In this document: positions 1-7,814 of the stretch, piece by piece | Layout of the letters: the number at the start of each line of letters is the position of its first letter | Numbering within the stretch: position 1 is the first letter of the stretch | NCBI RefSeq assembly: GCF_028368975.1 | Contig: NZ_JAQNDM010000002.1 | Coordinates: 7,496,425 to 7,560,424, forward strand | Reading direction: 5' to 3' | Length of the DNA stretch: 64,000 nt | Source: Stigmatella ashevillena | GTDB taxonomy: Bacteria; Myxococcota; Myxococcia; Myxococcales; Myxococcaceae | The notes under the pieces: model-generated | What the model was told of the DNA's origin: nothing | The model's database searches: none | Seen by the model: the letters and a program-made list of their open reading frames with translations, nothing else | Made by a program: the position numbers and the translations under genes

Positions 1-1064
1 CCGCGGCGTATGAGCTGCTGGGTGCGGACTGGCTGGCGGTTCCTGCGCTCCCCGTCTCCGTGCTCGCCGCGGCCCTGGGCATCCTTCTCGCCTTTCGCAA
101 CAACTCCGCCTACGACCGGTGGTGGGAGGCCCGTACCCTGTGGGGAAGTCTGGTGAACACCTCGCGGTCATTTGCCCGCCAGGTGCTCACCTTCCTGCCG
201 GCTCCCTTGAACCGGAGTGGTGACGGCCAGCCCGAGGTGGCTCCCGCTACTCCGCGGCTGATGCGGACGGCGGGAGAACCCGCCTCTCCAGTCCTGGCCA
301 CCTTCTGGTCCGGTGCCAGCGACGGTGCCGTGAGAGATGCGCTCGGCAAAGCCCGTGAGGCATTTCCTCCGGTTCCTCTGCCGACGCGCCTCGTGTCCCT
401 GGACATGAAGCATGAGTCTCAGGGGGCCCCTCGTGGCGTCATCACGGGCCTGTTCGAGGGCATTACCGAGGATGCGCGGGAGCTGGTGTATGCGCAGATC
501 GGTTTCGTGAACGCGCTTCGCTGCCACCTGCGACGCCAGGATCCGTTTCCTGAGATTGCGCCGTTCTTCAGGCCGTCCGTCATCGAGGCCTTGCGGGACG
601 AGCACAACGTGCCCGCGGCGATCCTTCTCTGGATATCGACGCGGCTGCGCCTCATCTTCGGCCAGGTTCATGGGGAGGAGAAGGTGTTCCTGGTGGTGGC
701 GCTGAACAACACCCTCAACGAGCTGACGAACATTCTGGGGGCGTGTGAGCGCATCAAGAACACGCCCTTGCCGCGCCAGTACGACATCCTGCCCCGGGCG
801 ATGGTGCGGGCCTACCTGGCGATGTTGCCGCTCGGGGTGGTGAGCGATCTGGGGTGGCTTACCCCGCTGGTGACCGCGATCATCGCGTTCCTGTTCATCG
901 CCATGGATGCGGTGGGGCACGATGTCGAGAACCCGTTCGAGAACAACGTCAGCGACACGCCGATGACGGCGCTCTCCCGCACCATCGAGATCAACCTGCG
1001 TCAGGCGCTGGGCGAGACGGAGCTGCCCCCTCCCGTGCAGCCCATTAATGGGCTGCTCTACTGA
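1..1064 (+). CDS. Bestrophin-family chloride channel protein, 5' end outside window
   Basis: The reading frame is open from the window edge (first full codon at 3) to the stop at 1062-1064, so the N-terminus is missing. The visible part has the bestrophin/UPF0187 signature at the end of a first membrane segment (FRNNSAYDRWWEAR), then SRSFARQ. After an insert comes the cytosolic part (YAQIGFVNALRCHLR), a second hydrophobic block (LPLGVVSDLGWLTPLVTAII) and the C-terminal DAVGHDVENPFENN typical of the family. Bestrophin homologues form pentameric anion channels in the inner membrane. The roughly 90 residues between LTFLPAP and DARELVYAQ are longer than usual and rich in Pro, Gly and Ala. The only possible start codon in view, GTG at 60, lies inside the conserved region and is not the real start. 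Confidence 0.88.
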   Translation, partial: AAYELLGADWLAVPALPVSVLAAALGILLAFRNNSAYDRWWEARTLWGSLVNTSRSFARQVLTFLPAPLNRSGDGQPEVAPATPRLMRTAGEPASPVLATFWSGASDGAVRDALGKAREAFPPVPLPTRLVSLDMKHESQGAPRGVITGLFEGITEDARELVYAQIGFVNALRCHLRRQDPFPEIAPFFRPSVIEALRDEHNVPAAILLWISTRLRLIFGQVHGEEKVFLVVALNNTLNELTNILGACERIKNTPLPRQYDILPRAMVRAYLAMLPLGVVSDLGWLTPLVTAIIAFLFIAMDAVGHDVENPFENNVSDTPMTALSRTIEINLRQALGETELPPPVQPINGLLY

Positions 1065-1097
1065 GGGCTGCTCTCCTGCGCTTGCCGGAGAGGGCGC

Positions 1098-2528
1098 TCA
1101 CGAGGGGCCGACGCCGGCGACCAGATAGAAACGGAACTCGCCCGAGTTCACGCCATAGGCCACGTCCACGCCCAGCAGCGGCAGGACGATGCTGCGCAGG
1201 TACAGCCGCAGGCCCGCGCCCACGCCTTGCGCCACGGTGGCGTTGTCCAGGCCACTCTTGGCCTCTGGCAGGTAGCTGCGCACCACCCGGCCCGTCTCAT
1301 CGCGCAGCTTCCGATCCTCCGGCAGCGAGCGCCACATCAGCAGGCCCGAGTCCGAGAAGCCCACGCCTCGGAAGGACAGGGACCGGACGGTGAACAGGGG
1401 AAAGTGGTACTCGGCCGTGAAGGACAGGCGGGTGTCTCCCCGGAACTGCCGGTACAGGAAACCACGCAGGGAGCCGCCCCCCGCCACCAACTCCTGATGG
1501 AAGGGCAAGTCGTGGCCGGCGATGGCCTCGGCTCTCAGCACCAGGTTGTGCTCCTGGAAGAAGCGGATGCCGTGCCGGTAGAGCGCCCCGACGCGCTGGT
1601 AGCGGAAATCACTCCACACGCTGGGGGAGGACATCTCCCAGGACCCTTCGATGTTCAGCCCCTCCATCACCGCGTGGAGGTTCTGACGCGTGTCGAGTCC
1701 CACCATCAGACGCAGCGAGGTGTCCCGCTGCGTCGCGCCTGGCTCGAAGGCGGGTTCGCGCACCTCCATGTCATCGGCGGGGGGCCGGGCGTCGATGAGC
1801 ATCAGCCGGTACTTGGCCGCCACGCGGACCCGCTCGGCGATCATCGCCGCCAACTCCCCGGTGATCGAAGCGGAGTTGAGCCGGGTCCGGCGCAGCACCT
1901 CCGGGACGTCCTGGCTCGCGTCCAGCCGGTACTCCTCCACCCGGTCACTGCGAAGCTGGCCCTCCAGGCTCAGCCGGAGCGGAGGAAACCCGAAGAGGTT
2001 TGGATCCAGGTAGCCCACGAACAGTCCCGTCTCCGCCGTGCTCACCTGCGCGCCCGCCACGAACTTCTTGCTGCGGCCCCACAGGTTGCTCTCCGCGTAC
2101 AGCACCCCTCCGCCGATGTTCGAGTTGGACACCGAGAAGGTGGGGGCGATGACCCAAGAGGCCTTGTCCTTTACTTCGAGCAGCACCCGCACTTGGCCAT
2201 CCGCCATGGGCTGGGTGCTGACGCGGACTTCCTGGAAGAGGCCGGTGGCGACCAGGCGCCGCTCCACCCGGGTGAGTTCCTCGGGAGGGAGGGCATCGCC
2301 TGCGTCCAGCCGCGAGTAGGCTTGCACCGTCTCGGGGCGCGTCTTCTCCACGCCGAGGACGACCACCTCTCCTACTACCTGCTCAAAGGTAGGCGTTGTC
2401 TGGGGAGGAAGGCCCAGGTCCGGCGAGGAGGCTTCCTCGGAGGGGGGAGGGGCTTCCTGGGCGCTGGCAAGGCAGGCCCACAGGCACCACAGCAGTGTTC
2501 CGTATCGCCTCATCCGTCGTCCGTTCAT
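1098..2528 (-). CDS. Omp85/BamA-TamA family outer-membrane protein with one POTRA domain
   Basis: A 476-residue protein with an N-terminal signal sequence ending near ASAQEA, a Pro/Glu linker, then one POTRA-like domain at about residues 48-120. The C-terminal 330 residues are a beta-barrel of alternating amphipathic strands with the Omp85-type glycine-rich segment (VAGGGSLRGFLYRQFRGDTR) and a terminal strand FRFYLVAGVGPS. Full BamA has five POTRAs; one suggests a TamA- or surface-antigen-like transporter or insertase rather than BamA itself. Met6 (2513) is an alternative start; neither has a clear ribosome site. It converges with the bestrophin gene and is transcribed away from the DsbA-like gene. 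Confidence 0.85.
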   Translation of the reverse strand: MNGRRMRRYGTLLWCLWACLASAQEAPPPSEEASSPDLGLPPQTTPTFEQVVGEVVVLGVEKTRPETVQAYSRLDAGDALPPEELTRVERRLVATGLFQEVRVSTQPMADGQVRVLLEVKDKASWVIAPTFSVSNSNIGGGVLYAESNLWGRSKKFVAGAQVSTAETGLFVGYLDPNLFGFPPLRLSLEGQLRSDRVEEYRLDASQDVPEVLRRTRLNSASITGELAAMIAERVRVAAKYRLMLIDARPPADDMEVREPAFEPGATQRDTSLRLMVGLDTRQNLHAVMEGLNIEGSWEMSSPSVWSDFRYQRVGALYRHGIRFFQEHNLVLRAEAIAGHDLPFHQELVAGGGSLRGFLYRQFRGDTRLSFTAEYHFPLFTVRSLSFRGVGFSDSGLLMWRSLPEDRKLRDETGRVVRSYLPEAKSGLDNATVAQGVGAGLRLYLRSIVLPLLGVDVAYGVNSGEFRFYLVAGVGPS

Positions 2529-2820
2529 GGCTCGTCGTCCGCACGCAGCGTTTCACGGAGCCCCGGCCTGTCCGTCAGCGGGCGTCATAGCCCAATTCTC
2601 CCAGGCGCGCGGGGGCGGCTGACAGTGGGGACCTGCCGGGTGTCGGGTGTCTGTCCCGTAGGGGGAGGAGTCCTACCTGAGGACCACTCGCTGCCCTGGT
2701 TGGGAGACAAACGAGAAGTCCCTGAAACTCCGAAGCCTTTCACGTCACTCTCGCGTAGAGTTCCCGGGCTCGCGGGTCTCGGAAACCCGGGTGCTTCAAA
2801 CCCCCTCGTGGAGTCTATTG

Positions 2821-4161
2821 ATGAAGACAGGTGTGTTGGGCCTGATTGTGGGCCTGTTGGTCGGAGTGGCAGTGGGAGGGGTCATGTGGAGCCGAAGCGC
2901 TCCCTCCGACGCCTCGAAGGCCGCGACCGCTCAGGCTGCTGCGGCGCCCGCGGCTCCTGCGCCCGCGGCTCCCGCGCCCGCGGCCCCTCCGCAACGGCAG
3001 CTCGTGTCCTCCACCGTCTTCAAGGTTCCCTTGGATGACTCGCCCTCTCAGGGTCCCGCCGACGCGCTGGTGACGCTGGTGGAGTTCACCGACTTCCAGT
3101 GCCCGTTCTGCTCCCGGGCGAATGCCTCCGTGAAGCAGGTGCTGGAGGACTACAACGGGCAGCTTCGCGTGGTCGTCAAGCAGCACCCGCTGGCCTTCCA
3201 CCCCCGTGCACGTCCCGCGGCCCTGGCGGCCCTGGCGGCGCACGAGCAGGGCAAGTTCTGGGCGTACCACGACAAGCTCTTCGCCAATCAGAAGGCGCTG
3301 GATGACGCCAGCCTGGAGACGTACGCGAAAGAGGTGGGGCTGGACATCAAGCGCTGGAAGAAGGACATGGCGGATTCGAAGCTGGCCCAGGCGGTGGATC
3401 GGGACACGGCGCTGGCGGTGTCGCTGGGCGCGGGCGGTACCCCGGGCTTCTTCGTCAACGGCCGCTTCTTCTCGGGTGCTCAGCCCATCGAGGTTTTCCG
3501 GGCCGTCATCGAAGAGGAGTTGGGCAAGGCGGCGATGCTGGTGAAAGAGGGAATGAAGCCCTCGGATGTCTATGCCTCGGTGCTGGCGCATGGCGCGAGC
3601 GCGCCGCCGCCGCCGCCCGAGCCGCCCGCGCAGAAGGTGGAGCTGGGTACTGCGCCGGCCAAGGGGCCGAGCGATGCTCCCGTCACGCTGGTGGCTTTCT
3701 CGGACTTCGAGTGCCCGTTCTGCTCGCGCGCGGCGAACACCGTGAAGCAGCTGGAGGGGGAGTACCAGGGCAAGCTGCGCGTGGCCTTCAAGCACCAGCC
3801 GCTGCCCCGGCACGCGAATGCGAAGCTGGCCGCGACCGCCTCGTTGGCGGCGCACGAGCAGGGCAAATTCTGGGAGTACCACGACAAGCTCTTCGCCAAT
3901 CAGACGGCGCTGGATCGGCCCGCGCTGGAGCGCTACGCCGAGGAGCTGAAGCTGGACATGGGCAAGTTCAAGGAGGCGCTCGACTCCAACAAGTTCGACG
4001 CGCAGATCTCCGCGGACTCCGCCCAGGGCCAGCAGATCGGCGCGGCCGGTACACCGACGTTCTTCGTGAACGGTCGGCCCATCGTGGGCGCCAAGCCCAT
4101 CGAGAACTTCCGGCGCGTCATTGATGACGAGCTGCGCAAGGCGGGCGTGGCCGCGCGCTAG
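2821..4161 (+). CDS. Membrane-anchored tandem DsbA-like thiol-disulfide oxidoreductase
   Basis: The ATG at 2821 starts directly with a transmembrane anchor (residues 4-29), preferred over the upstream TTG-type start at 2791. An Ala/Pro-rich tether follows to about residue 58. Two complete DsbA/Thioredoxin_4 domains come in tandem: the first has active-site CPFC at Cys94-Cys97 and cis-Pro loop GGTPGFF; the second has CPFC at Cys298-Cys301 and cis-Pro loop AGTPTFF. A Pro-rich linker joins them. Both domains keep the catalytic motifs and share near-identical stretches such as AAHEQGKFWxYHDKLFANQ, pointing to internal duplication. The likely role is periplasmic disulfide formation or isomerisation. 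Single-domain DsbA proteins are about 200-250 residues, so the double form is unusual. Confidence 0.9.
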   Translation: MKTGVLGLIVGLLVGVAVGGVMWSRSAPSDASKAATAQAAAAPAAPAPAAPAPAAPPQRQLVSSTVFKVPLDDSPSQGPADALVTLVEFTDFQCPFCSRANASVKQVLEDYNGQLRVVVKQHPLAFHPRARPAALAALAAHEQGKFWAYHDKLFANQKALDDASLETYAKEVGLDIKRWKKDMADSKLAQAVDRDTALAVSLGAGGTPGFFVNGRFFSGAQPIEVFRAVIEEELGKAAMLVKEGMKPSDVYASVLAHGASAPPPPPEPPAQKVELGTAPAKGPSDAPVTLVAFSDFECPFCSRAANTVKQLEGEYQGKLRVAFKHQPLPRHANAKLAATASLAAHEQGKFWEYHDKLFANQTALDRPALERYAEELKLDMGKFKEALDSNKFDAQISADSAQGQQIGAAGTPTFFVNGRPIVGAKPIENFRRVIDDELRKAGVAAR

Positions 4162-4294
4162 ACGCGTGGAGTCTGGGAAGCGGCCGCAGCCGAGGTGTCA
4201 GCCTGCCTGCCTGCTGGCCGCTTCCAAGGGTCAAAGAGGTCGTCCGCCAGGGTTGCTCCTGGTGCAGTGGTGAACATCCTCATCGGGGAGCCCT

Positions 4295-7162
4295 ATGAGC
4301 CACCAGCCCCCAGAGGACACCCGTCAGGAGGTACCGCCGCCGAGGAAATCGGGCGTTCGCGCCTCGAAGTCCCTGCCGGACCTCCTGGACTCAAGCCAGC
4401 CGGAGCTCATCCAGCAGTGGGTGCGGCAGGTTCGCACGCTGGGAGGGGCTCAGGCGCTGTCGAACGAGGAGCTCATCGACTCGATGCCGCGCTTCCTCGA
4501 GGAAGTGACGGGCGCCCTGAGACAGGAGGAGGGAGGGTCCAACGGCTCGCCACTGCCCGGGCATAGCAACGTGGCCGCGGCGCATGGCCGTCAGCGAGTC
4601 CGCCTGGGATTCGATGCGGCGCTGGTGGTTCGCGAGTACGCGCTTCTGCGGGACTGCCTCTTCGAGTGGGTGCAGCAAAGCGGCCTTTCCCCAGTGCTGG
4701 CTCAGATGCACCTGCTCTCGCGCTGCATCGATACCGGGACGCGGGAAGCGCTCGCCCAGTTCATCTCGGCGACGCAGCCCTTGGGTGCGGACAGGGAACG
4801 TCTGACCGAGGCACGCTACCGCCTGGTGATGACGGCCACCAACGACGTGGTGTGGGATTGGGATCTCATCTCCAACGAGGTGCTGTGGAACGAGGCGGTG
4901 CGCGTGACCTTGGGCCACGAGCCTCAGGCCCATGGCGAGGGGATGTACCTGACGTCCGCCGCCTGGTGGATGGAGCACATCCACCCCGAGGAGCGCCAGC
5001 GAATCTCGGAGAGCATCCACGGTGTCATCGATGGGGGCCACCCCTTCTGGGTGGAGCAGTACCGCTTCCGCCGCAGGGATGGCACCTACGCGGTCATCTA
5101 TGACCGTGGCTATCTGGTGAGGGACTCGGGCGGACGGGCGCTGCGCATGGTAGGGGCGATGCAGGATGTCACTGCCCGCCAGGCGGCGGAGGAGGCCTTG
5201 CGCCAGAGTGAGTACCGCTACCGGCGTCTGATCGATGCGGGCATCTTCGGGATGCTGGAGTGGAAAGCAGGGGGGGCCCTCACTGCGGTCAATGATGCCT
5301 TGTTGGGCTTGCTGGGACTCACCCGCGAGGAGGTGCTGGCCAATGGCTTCGATTTCTGGCGCCGCCTGTCACCCGGGAATCCGGAGGCGCTGAAGACGCT
5401 GAGGCAGACCGGTGTGCTTCCGCCTTTCGAAGCGCACTACCTGCGTCCGGATGGCAGCCGGGTGGATCTCCTCATCAGTGGTTTCAGCCTCGATGCGGGG
5501 CACGAGCGCGGCTTGGCGCTGATGCTTGATACCACCCGGTTGAAGGCGGTTCAGGCCGAGCGTGAGCGGCTGCTCATGAGTCTCCAGGAGAGCGAAGCGC
5601 GCTTCCGCAACATGGCGGATCATGCTCCGGTCATGCTGTGGGTGACGGATGCCTCCGCCTACTGCACCTACCTCAGCAAGGGGTGGTACGACTTCACCGG
5701 CCAGACCGAGGAGACAGGACTGGGCTTTGGGTGGCTCTCGGCGGTTCACCCCGAGGATGCGAAGCGCTCCAGCGATACATTCCTTGCGGCCAACGCCAAG
5801 CGTGAGCCGTTTCGGCTTGATTACCGGCTGCGGCGCAAGGACGGGGAATACCGCTGGCTCATCGATTCGGGCTCGCCCCGGTTCGGCCCAGCGGGCGAGT
5901 TCCTGGGTTACATCGGCAGCCTCATCGATATCACCGAGCGGAAGCAGGCCGAGGACGAGCGCGAGCGGCTGCTGACCCGCGAGAGCTCGGCCCGTCAGGA
6001 GGCCCAGGAGGCCAACCGGCTCAAGGACGAGTTTCTGGCCACCGTCAGCCATGAGTTGCGCACGCCGCTCACGGCGATGCTCGGCTGGGTGCAGATGCTG
6101 CGCATGGGCAACCTTCCCGTTGGGAAACATGCCCGGGCCCTGGAAACGGTGGAGCGCAATGCTCGGGTCCAGAGCCAGCTCATCGAAGACCTGCTGGATG
6201 TCAGCCGCATCATGTCCGGCAAGCTCAAGCTGGAGGTGGAGCCGGTGGAGGTGAGCGTGGTGGTGGAGCACGCGCTCGAGTCGGTGCGGCCCGCCGCGGA
6301 CGCCAAGGGCATCCGGATTCAGGCGGCGGTGGATTCCACCAGCCACGTCATGGGAGATGCGCAGCGGCTTCAGCAGGTGATCTGGAACCTGCTCTCGAAC
6401 GCGGTGAAGTTCACCCCCAAGGGTGGGCGTGTGCAGGTGTTCGTCGAGAGACGCGACTCCTCGGTGGACATCGTCGTGGCGGACACGGGACGAGGCATTC
6501 CGGAAAAATTTCTTCCCTACGTCTTCGACCGGTTCCGGCAAGCGGACGGAAGCACCACGCGCAGCGCGGGGGGGTTGGGGTTGGGGCTGTCCATTGTCCG
6601 GCACCTCGTGGAGTTGCACGGAGGCACCGTGGGCGTCCTCAGTGAAGAAGGAAAGGGGGCCACCTTCACCGTGAGTCTGCCGTTGTCCGTGGCGCTGCGC
6701 CGGGAGGTGGCTGTCCCGCCCTCCTTGTTGCCGGTGGTGTCCAAGGGCTTTGCGTGCCCCCCCGAGCTGGCGCGCTTGCGTGTCCTCCTCGTGGATGACG
6801 AGGAGGACACGCGGGAGTTGCTGCGCACACTGCTGGAGGGGTGCCAGGTGAAGGTCTTCACCGCCGCCTCGGCAGAGGAGGGGCTCAAGGTGCTCATCTC
6901 GGAGCGTCCCGACCTGTTGCTCTCCGACATCGGAATGCCAGGGGAGGATGGCTATGCGCTCATCAGCCGCGTGCGGGCCTTGAGTCCTGAGCAGGGAGGG
7001 AAGACGCCCGCGGTGGCGCTGACCGCCTATGCGCGGATGGCGGACAGGGCGCGGGTGTTGCTGGCAGGCTTCCACAGCCACGTGTCCAAGCCGGTGGAGC
7101 CGGTGGAGCTTCTTGCGGTCCTCGTCTCGCTGTCCGGCCGTTTTGCCGGCAGCGAGAGGTGA
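4295..7162 (+). CDS. Hybrid PAS sensor histidine kinase with C-terminal receiver
   Basis: A 955-residue soluble sensor kinase with no membrane segment. Residues about 25-165 resemble the RsbRD N-terminal sensor domain. Three PAS/PAC units follow (about 170-295, 305-420 and 430-550). The HisKA box is SHELRTPLTAMLGW with the phosphorylated His at 586. The HATPase has the N-box NLLSNAVKFTPKGG and G-boxes DTGRGIP and GGLGLGLSIV. The receiver from about 830 has DD acidic residues in VLLVDDEED, phosphorylated Asp878 (LLLSDIGMPG), a Thr in ALTAY and Lys in SKPVEP. Start ATG 4295 has GGGGAG four bases upstream. A methyltransferase gene starts 3 bases after the stop, so the two are probably cotranscribed. 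The signal sensed is unknown. Confidence 0.93.
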   Translation: MSHQPPEDTRQEVPPPRKSGVRASKSLPDLLDSSQPELIQQWVRQVRTLGGAQALSNEELIDSMPRFLEEVTGALRQEEGGSNGSPLPGHSNVAAAHGRQRVRLGFDAALVVREYALLRDCLFEWVQQSGLSPVLAQMHLLSRCIDTGTREALAQFISATQPLGADRERLTEARYRLVMTATNDVVWDWDLISNEVLWNEAVRVTLGHEPQAHGEGMYLTSAAWWMEHIHPEERQRISESIHGVIDGGHPFWVEQYRFRRRDGTYAVIYDRGYLVRDSGGRALRMVGAMQDVTARQAAEEALRQSEYRYRRLIDAGIFGMLEWKAGGALTAVNDALLGLLGLTREEVLANGFDFWRRLSPGNPEALKTLRQTGVLPPFEAHYLRPDGSRVDLLISGFSLDAGHERGLALMLDTTRLKAVQAERERLLMSLQESEARFRNMADHAPVMLWVTDASAYCTYLSKGWYDFTGQTEETGLGFGWLSAVHPEDAKRSSDTFLAANAKREPFRLDYRLRRKDGEYRWLIDSGSPRFGPAGEFLGYIGSLIDITERKQAEDERERLLTRESSARQEAQEANRLKDEFLATVSHELRTPLTAMLGWVQMLRMGNLPVGKHARALETVERNARVQSQLIEDLLDVSRIMSGKLKLEVEPVEVSVVVEHALESVRPAADAKGIRIQAAVDSTSHVMGDAQRLQQVIWNLLSNAVKFTPKGGRVQVFVERRDSSVDIVVADTGRGIPEKFLPYVFDRFRQADGSTTRSAGGLGLGLSIVRHLVELHGGTVGVLSEEGKGATFTVSLPLSVALRREVAVPPSLLPVVSKGFACPPELARLRVLLVDDEEDTRELLRTLLEGCQVKVFTAASAEEGLKVLISERPDLLLSDIGMPGEDGYALISRVRALSPEQGGKTPAVALTAYARMADRARVLLAGFHSHVSKPVEPVELLAVLVSLSGRFAGSER

Positions 7163-7165
7163 ACC

Positions 7166-7732
7166 ATGTCCGACGAGGATCGCCAGAAGTGGAACCAGCG
7201 CTACCTGGAGCAGGTGGGCGGCCGGGAGCCCTCGCGGTTTCTCCAGTCGCTCGCGGCTTTGTTGCCGACGACAGGGCGGGCCCTGGATGTGGCGGGCGGC
7301 AGTGGCCACGACGCGCTCTGGCTCGCGCGGCGGGGGCTGGACGTCACCCTGGTGGACATCTCAGAGGTGGCCCTGGCGCGCGCCGCTGCGGCTGCGCGTG
7401 AGGTGGGCGTGAACCTCTGGACGCAGCAGGTGGATCTGGAGGCCGAGGCGTTACCGCCGGGTCCATTTGATGTCGTGCTCTGTTTGAACTTCCTCCACCG
7501 GCCCTTGTTCGCGGTGCTCCCCGAGCGGCTCTCGCCAGGGGGGCTGTTCATCTTCGCCCAGCCGACCCGGAACAACTTGCAGCGCCACCGGCATCCGTCC
7601 GCGCGGTTTCTGTTGGAGGAGGGAGAACTGTTCCAGTGGGTCCAGGGGCTTGACGCCGTCTCGTACACCGAAGGGTGGACCGAGGAGGGAACCCACGAGG
7701 CACGGTGGGTCGCAAGACGTCTGGCTGGATGA
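7166..7732 (+). CDS. Class I SAM-dependent methyltransferase (TehB-like)
   Basis: A 188-residue Rossmann-fold methyltransferase. The SAM-binding motif I is LDVAGGSGHDALWLA (about residues 40-54), the acidic residue after strand 2 is in VTLVDIS, and motif IV is FDVVLCLNFLHRP. The fold is close to the TehB/thiopurine-type small methyltransferases. The substrate cannot be told from sequence. Start ATG 7166 has GAGAGGTG upstream and lies 3 bases after the hybrid kinase stop, implying translational coupling. Confidence 0.85.
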   Translation: MSDEDRQKWNQRYLEQVGGREPSRFLQSLAALLPTTGRALDVAGGSGHDALWLARRGLDVTLVDISEVALARAAAAAREVGVNLWTQQVDLEAEALPPGPFDVVLCLNFLHRPLFAVLPERLSPGGLFIFAQPTRNNLQRHRHPSARFLLEEGELFQWVQGLDAVSYTEGWTEEGTHEARWVARRLAG

Positions 7733-7814
7733 ACTGTCCCGCCCCCCTCGCGCGGCTCTGGTAGGGTGGACCCAGTACGTCACCCTCCACTGTCCCAACC
7801 CACAGGATTGCCGC

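Noticed and set aside
2529-2820. Possible small gene or RNA between Omp85 and the DsbA-like gene
   Set aside because: Only short open frames without a start context; likely just divergent promoters.
1227-3038. Long plus-strand open frame opposite the Omp85 gene
   Set aside because: It is His/Arg/Gly-rich with no domain and mirrors the Omp85 coding strand; high GC makes such antisense frames common.
5369-7309. Long minus-strand open frame opposite the hybrid kinase
   Set aside because: Low-complexity, no start context, and the plus strand has full kinase and receiver motifs.
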